From: Verticillium longisporum | Lineage: Eukaryota; Ascomycota; Sordariomycetes; Glomerellales; Plectosphaerellaceae | Assembly: GCA_019188255.1 (NCBI GenBank) | Contig: JAETXT010000009.1 | Span: forward strand, 2,294,001 to 2,358,000 | Length of the DNA: 64,000 nucleotides | Direction of reading: 5' to 3' | Translations under genes and position numbers: made by a program | The notes under the pieces: model-generated | Told to the model about the DNA's origin: nothing | Database searches by the model: none | The model's input: the letters and a program-made list of their open reading frames with translations, nothing else | Shown: positions 57,246-64,000 of the stretch, one piece after another | Numbering within the stretch: position 1 is the first letter of the stretch | Layout of the letters: each line of letters starts with the position of its first letter

Positions 57246-60035
57246 TCGGGCGATTCTCGTTGCTAGGAAAACAACATCATCATCTCCAGCGCCACAGGTC
57301 CAGAATTCGCTTCGGGTGGCGAGGGACCGGAGGAAAACCGTCTACCCAGGTCTAGACTGCCCGAAACTTGATCGGGCGACGGATGGACGGCCAGCTCTAA
57401 TTTTCACTCCGGATCGACGAACGTCCCCTTCAATCTGCAGGACTCCGTACGAGCCCTCATCCGCAAACACTCGCCCGTGCCGGTGCCGCTTCTTCGCCTC
57501 TGTAGGCGGCATGGCATTTGGTGGAGATGCGGTGCAGTCAACAGGCACAGCAGGCAGAGTTTTTTCAGCGTCCCCAGCTCTTCTGTTGGGCTCAACGCCC
57601 CGATACCCACCCAGTATGAAAACCCGCGGCGTTTGGCAACGTGCTCTGGATCTCTCTGGGGTCTCACCGAGCAGCATGTACCTATTTGAGATGAGAAAAG
57701 GCGGTAGACCCAAGGAAGCACGTGGTTGGCTCGGTGAAGCCCGTTGTGCCCCCTGATTTGAACCTCGGCCGGAGGAAACGTTGCACTATGAACGGATCAC
57801 TACTGTCAACAACTTGGGGCTGGCAGGACGGGACAATAGCAGGCAATAGGGGCTTGGACTTCATGGCTGGGTTTGGTGGCCGGTGATTGAATGGCATGGC
57901 ATACGGAACACAATCCACCGAAGAAGACGATGAATGTAGAGTCGTCTATCACTTCAAAGTCGCCTTCATGGCACGGACAAGACAAAATCTACCACGCGAA
58001 ACTTATTCTCGGGTCATATTAGAGAGCGTCACCAAGTCTTTTCCTCCTATGTCTTGTTGCTGATTGGCGCGAAACTCTGACGGCGGATCAAGGATGGCAA
58101 ATGAAAAGGTATCAAAGAAGTAGAGCCCCACGTCTCTGTTACGGAGGGAAGACATGTCAAAGCGAAGGCACACAGCCGAGCCTAGAGGGTGCTCACGGGG
58201 AATTTGCCCTGTTGAGCATACCAAGGTATCAGAGTCTCATCTTCAAGGGATGCAGGGACGAGCCATCGTGCAAGGATGTCCAGATCTCTACGTGGTCATT
58301 TTATCACAGAAGCAAGGACATCTCTCATATTTGCCTCCTGGCCCACGCCAGAGTGCGTGAGGCAACACTGTGAGGTACCTGGGGGCGGGTCTGACGGGTT
58401 TCCCGACATGGACTGGGCCCTGTGGAGGGACCTGTGGAGACATGGATGGAACATCCTGGGATGGGGTGGTTGTGGTGTGCGGGTGCGTTTACCAAGACTC
58501 TAAAGGCGGAGATTTGACCAACGGAACGCACATCCCAAGGCCGTGTATTCCGCGACTGAATTTGACCGAGTCATGCATCGCCATGAGGTGGTCGGATTGG
58601 TTTTATCTTGCGCGCGAAATCATCTGGACGTGATGAAATGAAGAGGTCCTGGATGTGGCTGGACGGATCAATATGCTAGATATTCCCACTCAATGGAGAA
58701 AGAGCGACGGTGTTCTTTGCAGTCCCCAATGGAAAACAACAGCGGTCTCGAAAGAGACCCATCTTACTTACCCCATCCCAGCAGTGACTGAGCTGCATGA
58801 CCAAGGATCGATTCCCTTGAGCCTGGGCGACCTCAGCAACCTTTCCAGGTTCCTGCGTAGACTTCTTGCTTTCTGCTATTTATTTTCACTTTGACGCCTC
58901 ACGCCGAGAAGGACGTCACAAGCGGCTGGCCACTGTTACGTAAGGTGGAGTGTGGGAGAAGCTCGGCGCCCGTCACGATAGCCCACGGCACCACTTTCTA
59001 GGCCGAAGACGCGGCTCCAGCGCGCGGTGACGGCCGCCAAGATGGGCCAAGTGCCGCGGCGGATACAGGCACTGGCGTGTCCTTTGCGGGTGTGGGCAGA
59101 GAGGCCCCCCCCGTAGCCTTGTACTGTCCAAGACGACGTCGCCCCAGACAATCCCATGTCGTCAGACTGTGGGTTCTGCCGAGCCGCCCAGCGCAGATTC
59201 TGCTCGCGAAACCTACAGCCAACGACACACGCTGAGCCAAAGCAGGTGATTGATCTCGTGCGTCTTCCAAGCACCGCTAAGCAGTAGGGGGGAAAGTACG
59301 CGGCTTGGGACCAGAGGCCTGTCAGCCGTCTGGAAGACCCGGAGCGAAACCTGGCCCCCGCCGGTTTGCGCCAGTTGCTCGGCATTGGAAGTGCACATCG
59401 TGCTTGCAACGTGAGTCTCGCCTGTGTTAAATGGGCTTTCGTGGGCTCCGGTTTGCTGGGTCATGGGTCGTACATTGGTCGGTCGGTCGGTTGGTCGTCT
59501 GTGGGTTGTGTGCCATGTGCTGATGGTCTTGTCTTCTCTTGCTCCTCCATGCACCTAAGGAGGTAGGTACTGTGGTCGTAGTTGTGGAGTGTCCAGGCCC
59601 CTGGCGCCTCCATCGTCCCTTCCTTGCCCGCCAACCTTTGCGGCCACTTGGGGCGTCCCTGAGGAAGTCCTTGCCTTCCAAGCATCCTTCGGACGGCGCC
59701 ACTGGAAGGCAGGCAGAACGCAGGAGGGGGAGGAACGGCCAAGAAGTCAAGAAAGCCTTGTTCATCTTGCCTTCCCCCAGACCACCTGGCCCATAAATAA
59801 CCATGGTTCATACCTGTGTTTATCTTTTTTAGCTTTCTCCTTGCTGTTTCCGCTTCTTCGTTCAAGTTGCCTAACTTTCTTGGGGATTTTCTCGTCCTTT
59901 ATCCTCGACATCAAACCTCGAGGCTGCCGTCGTCATTGTGCTTTCCCGCAAGCCTTGCTGTACTTACTTGTCGACAGATCCTCCGGTCCCTAACTACGTC
60001 TGGCCACGGCCGTCATCCAGACCTCGACCATCAAC
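57246..60035. other. Intergenic
   Basis: 2.8 kb with no supported gene. A TAGGTA-type motif (CACCTAAGGAGGTAGGTAC) lies near 59552-59570. The last 250 bp are pyrimidine-rich and probably the leader of the transporter gene. Confidence 0.55.
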
Positions 60036-62192
60036 ATGAAGGCTGTATTGCAAAAAATATTAGACAAAGTCGCTCCGCCGGCCGACAAGTCGGCTGACGG
60101 CCGCGATGCGTGGGGCAGCCGGCGCTCCTTCATCCTCGCCGCCATGGGCGGCGCCGTTGGCTTCGGTTCCCTGCTGAGATATCCCTCCATTGTCTACAAC
60201 AACAACGGTCTCCAATTCTTCATCCCCTACCTCCTATCCCTCATAACTCTCGCCATCCCTACCCTCATGCTGGAGATCGCCATCGGCCAGGCCTATCGCG
60301 CCGGTTGCGTCGTTGCCTGGCACACAGCCAACAAGCACGCCAAGGGTATTGGGCTAGGTGTCATCTACAACGGTTACGCCGTCACCATATACTTTGTTCC
60401 CATGATCGCCTGGATCATGAAGTTCTTCCGTCACTCTTTCACGAGCCCCCTCCCTTGGATGGGCCGCAGTGCCGAGTTCTACGAAGAAACCATCTTGGAG
60501 AATGTTGCCGCCAACCCTGGCAGCATCGCCGACGACGGCAGCGTCGCCCGATATACCTCATACCCGGGCACGGCTATGATCGGGGAGACCGTTGGCTGGA
60601 CCATATTCACATGGTTTGTCATGTGGATGTGTATCTTTCGCGGCGTGGGGTTGACCGGCCGTGTCATCTACTTCACCTTGGGCATCCCCTTGCTTCTCAT
60701 CGTCATCCTGATCGGCCGGAGCGCTGCCCTCCCCAACGCTATCGACGGCGTCCGCCTCTACATGGCTGTCTGGGACTCCTCGAAGCTTGCCAGCCCAACT
60801 CTGTGGCAGGAAGCCTGCGGGCAAATCTTCTTCTCCGCCGGCATTGGCATGGGTTATTACACCAGTTATGCCTCTTACAACGCCAAGTACTCCAACGCCG
60901 TCCAGGACGCCGTCATTATCGGTACCTGCAACATGTTCATCGAAGTCGTTGCTGCGTTTGCCGTCTTCAGTGTTGTGGGATACCTCGGTATGGACCCCGC
61001 CGATGGCGAACCCCTCGACAGTTTCACCGCAGCATTCTTGACCTACCCCGAGGCGCTCGCCCAGATGCCTGGCGCCAACTTCTTTGCTGTCATCTTCTTC
61101 GCAACCCTATTCCTCCTCGGAATGAGCTCGGCCTTTGCCATGCTGGAGGCTTTGCTCACCGGCATCATGGACACCGACTGGGGACGCAGGTGGCCTCGTC
61201 CGGCTGTTGTATCCATTGTCATCTTCGTGTCCATGCTCATCTCTCTGCCATTCACCACTGAGTTTGGCTATGATCTCCTTGCAGCTGCCGACACTTGGGT
61301 GAACTACCTCGCGCTCTTCTTCATCGTCTGGGCCGAAGCCACCTGTGCCACCACTCTGTATCGCTACAAGGACGTTGTCGACCAGTGCGGTCTGCCGTCG
61401 TTCGTCTTGTACAACACTGGCTACGTCGGTGGGCAGATCTTTGGCTTTGCAGTCGGCCACGCCGTTTCGCCCGAGGCTGGAGCCGGCGTTGGGTTTGGCA
61501 TCTTCTTCCTTTGCCTTGCCTTATCGCTCTTCGTCGGCAGAAGTCCTGAGGCCGAGACTCCCAGCTTCTGGGGAACAAGCGGCAACACTGTTCGCAAGTT
61601 TTGGTGGCTGGCTTTCTACTCGGTATGTCAGAATGCACCGACCGGCTACCCACCTCCGTGCCCCTGACCTCTCGGAATCAACTGACTAACTTGAAATGCA
61701 CAGGGTAACCAGATTCGTCGCGATCTAAACTCGATCATCGGAGTCGGGAAAAACTGGACTTTGCCGTACATTTTCGGCCCTGTCCTACGATACATCACCG
61801 CCCCAATCATTGGCATGCTGTTCTCCATGGCATATCCCCTATTCTACGAGAACCGAATGAATCCTCTCCACATTGCCGGGTTTGGTTTCATGCATCTGGT
61901 CATTGTGTTTTCCATCTTTGGGCTTTTCCTACCCCGATGGTTCAATGTCTTTGTCCCGCGCAACCGCCTCAACGATGGCACATATCCCGTCACGCCTGGT
62001 GTTATTCTGAAGCGCGCCAACGCCGACAATGACTACGCAGATGGCGTGTCTGATGAGGAAACTGGCGGCACAACTGCCTATGGGAGAAGCTCTGATGAGA
62101 CACTGCAAGGTAAGAAGAGCAGTACGCTTGACGACGTGCCCAAGGACACCGTCTCCAGCGAGAACTGCTTAAAGGAAGAAGCCCCGAGGTGA
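60036..62192 (+). CDS. Sodium:neurotransmitter symporter (SNF/SLC6) family transporter
   Basis: Two exons, 60036-61622 and 61704-62192, with an 81-bp intron; 691 residues. The first membrane helix carries the SLC6-type unwound motif AAMGGAVGFGSLLRYPSIVY, followed by NNNGLQFFIPYLLSL. About a dozen hydrophobic helices can be counted, including WTIFTWFVMWMCIFRGVG, GQIFFSAGIGMGYYTSYASY, FFAVIFFATLFLLGMSSAFA and, in exon 2, MLFSMAYPLFY. The tail is acidic and hydrophilic. Family members use a sodium gradient to import amino acids or amines. Fungal members are little studied and the substrate cannot be read here. No frame break. Confidence 0.92.
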
Positions 62193-63373
62193 GCAAAGTG
62201 ATATGATTCAGACGACTTGGAGAAAGTCGTCTACTGGTGCTTGCCGCTGGTGAAGGTATGATGCAGTGTGTATGGGTGCGGCATCGGGCCTTCGCATACG
62301 GCGCAGGTGTGGTGATATTCGGCACAAGACCGTTGAGAGACATGCGTGACACCAGTGGCCAGCAACCCACTTCCCTCTCTTTGACAGGAGCCCGGACATC
62401 CCGACAAACGTCGCGCAACGGCGTGAAAACCGAGCCGGAACAAATAAACCACCCGATATGCCCGGACAATATGCCTGAGAAACACGACCATCAACGAGAC
62501 GCCCGGATCACCCCTACGCCCGGACGGTACGTCTGTATCAGCCAGGCTTCTCCATACTTCGCCTCCGCCAGCCCGGACCCGAGCCCGGACCCGAGTCTGG
62601 GATGGATCAATCATCCAACTCAACAACAACGCATTGGTCCAAAGTCTGGATGGGATTTTATCGCCCTATGTTGATACATACTTGTCGGCCTCCTGATCAT
62701 CTGGAGAAGCCAGCATCGGTCAGTGATTGGGCAGTAGCGGTGAATGCATAACTCGCAGCATACAGTTTGATATTGAGATATACCCTCTACAATTGCTACA
62801 CCTTATTTCATGACGTTGAGCTATCTACAATATCTTGTCAAAGATGCCCAAGCGTGTTGATCCAAGTGCTGGAAAGGTCTTGAAAGAGATGTATCATGCC
62901 TTATCTCAATACGTCCATTATGATGTCGACTGTTTATGTTGATGGTAAAAGCGATTCGATGGACAGCTTCACGAATCTATACCTTTCCCCAGAAAGTAGC
63001 GAATCGAGTTCGGGAATGCGCAATCAGCATGTTTTAGAGTCGCAACCTATCACATCGACAACAAAATGCGTGTAATATGACATGTTTTGCAACTCTTTCG
63101 AGCTACCTATCCCTGTAGTTCCCTTCAACCCTATAACGAGAGTCGTCCCCTGCAGCGCTGGCAAGCTCTTCCTGTGACAGGAGGCAATGACCTTGCATGA
63201 TTGAGCAGGCATACGGGTTCTGAGAACCGCCGATAAACACCTTGCGCGCCGTGAAGCGTGCCGTCGGCCCAAAAGTGACCGAATTCCTTGGTAGAAAAAG
63301 CTACATCGCAACCGTATACATGGCTACTCGCAGGTAGCCGTCATGCCTGACAGTCTGTTTCCGCATCAGACTG
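62193..63373. other. Intergenic, convergent 3' flanks
   Basis: No gene supported. GC content seems lower from about 62750 to 63050. Confidence 0.5.
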
Positions 63374-64000
63374 TTAATAGTCCTTGAACACAGAGATCAA
63401 CTCATCCAACCGCATGACTTGACCAAGAAGCTTGCTTTGGAGATCAAGGAATTGGCTGTACTTGTTGTAGTGCTCGGCCGTCATGACCTCCTCTTCCTTT
63501 CCCTTGACGTCTTTCCTGTCTACAAAAGACAGTATGTTTCGCTCACGATGTCTTTGGACATCCAGAGTCTGTAAGCATCGCAGCATCGTTTTATAAACAT
63601 CATCCATGAGCTGGTTGTCGACGCGTGTCGCGTCGAAGAACCAGAAGAACATGGTCCTGTTTGCCGTGCGGCTATTGTCGCGTGGGACCTCTTGGACGTC
63701 AACAAATCCGGCCATCTGCAGCGCAAGCATCTTGCCCTGCACATCGGATTTCTTCATCAGTGCGAGGCCCGGCAGCGTCTTCTCGTCCAGCTTGCCCTTG
63801 GCACGGAGGATACGGGTTAGTCGAAGACCGTGCCGTCCAAAGGTCTGCTCAATGACGGCATCAACTTCGACCTGTCGCAGGGACTCCATCAGCGGTTTGA
63901 AGTCGACGGTAAACTGACCACGGCCTTGTGTGCCGCAGTGCCGCACGAATCCCTGGGGACTTTCAGCTAATAGGAGGAGGTGTTGTCGCATCTCATCCAG
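63374..64000 (-). CDS. RPC82: RNA polymerase III subunit RPC82 (C82/RPC3), C-terminal part
   Basis: The open frame enters from beyond the right edge (LDEMRQHLLLLAES) and ends at a TAA at 63376-63374, so only about 208 C-terminal residues are visible. Family segments are GQFTVDFKPLMESLRQVEVD, RLTRILRAKGKLDEKTLPGL, ALMKKSDVQGKMLALQMAGF and VPRDNSRTANRTMFFWFF. They belong to the winged-helix and coiled-coil end of C82. C82 forms, with C34 and C31, the Pol III subcomplex needed for promoter opening and initiation on tRNA and 5S genes. No break is seen in the visible part. Confidence 0.92.
   Translation of the reverse strand: MDEMRQHLLLLAESPQGFVRHCGTQGRGQFTVDFKPLMESLRQVEVDAVIEQTFGRHGLRLTRILRAKGKLDEKTLPGLALMKKSDVQGKMLALQMAGFVDVQEVPRDNSRTANRTMFFWFFDATRVDNQLMDDVYKTMLRCLQTLDVQRHRERNILSFVDRKDVKGKEEEVMTAEHYNKYSQFLDLQSKLLGQVMRLDELISVFKDY

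Noticed and set aside
58800..58835. Hairpin CAAGG...CCTTG around ATCGATTC resembling a T arm
   Set aside because: No D arm, anticodon arm or acceptor pairing upstream.

Overview
The window is nuclear DNA from a filamentous ascomycete (Pezizomycotina, most likely Sordariomycetes). Coding regions are GC-rich at third codon positions, introns are short (about 50-80 bp, GT...AG), intergenic spaces run to several kb, and the gene set is typical of this group: a CYS-3/MetR sulfur regulator, a CFEM GPI protein, a CAP20/perilipin-like lipid-droplet protein, an SNF-family transporter and CHL4. Genus cannot be fixed from the sequence; a plant-associated lineage such as Glomerellales is only a guess.

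Layout, left to right: an NmrA-like protein (-); a repeat-bearing non-coding stretch; a membrane protein with one transmembrane helix and a proline-rich tail (+); a small unknown protein (+); a PPIL3-type cyclophilin (-) beside a short-chain dehydrogenase relic (-); a 790-residue coiled-coil protein of unknown function (+); a VWA-domain protein (-); a PLP aminotransferase (+); the bZIP sulfur regulator (-); CHL4 (+) converging on a TatD nuclease (-), which diverges from the ribonucleotide reductase large subunit (+); a CFEM GPI protein (+); BCD1/ZNHIT6 (-); a DENN-domain protein (-); a 7.7-kb gene-poor stretch; CAP20-like (+), pirin (+), SEC6 (+), an SLC6/SNF transporter (+); and the C-terminal part of RNA polymerase III subunit RPC82 (-), cut by the window edge. 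Most are single housekeeping or regulatory genes; I see no biosynthetic cluster, operon-like unit, CRISPR array or intact transposon.

The strongest unusual signal concerns integrity. At least seven one-base-scale frame breaks fall in otherwise intact, conserved genes (cyclophilin, aminotransferase, CHL4, BCD1, DENN twice, pirin). Five are explained by one base missing from a C/G or T run. Adding one base makes the exon phases close in the cyclophilin, aminotransferase, CHL4, DENN and pirin models, so residual assembly indels are more likely than mass pseudogenisation. Ribonucleotide reductase is different: an in-frame TAG separates the catalytic body from a still-conserved C-terminal redox tail (CVMC). 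The SDR fragment at 7.2-7.7 kb also lacks its C-terminal half and looks like a true relic.

Other points: a G1/S-type MCB cluster upstream of ribonucleotide reductase, a 926-bp intron in the sulfur regulator whose splice acceptor overlaps an in-frame ATG, dispersed clusters of a TAGGTA/TACCTA palindromic motif in intergenic DNA, and several short tandem repeats.
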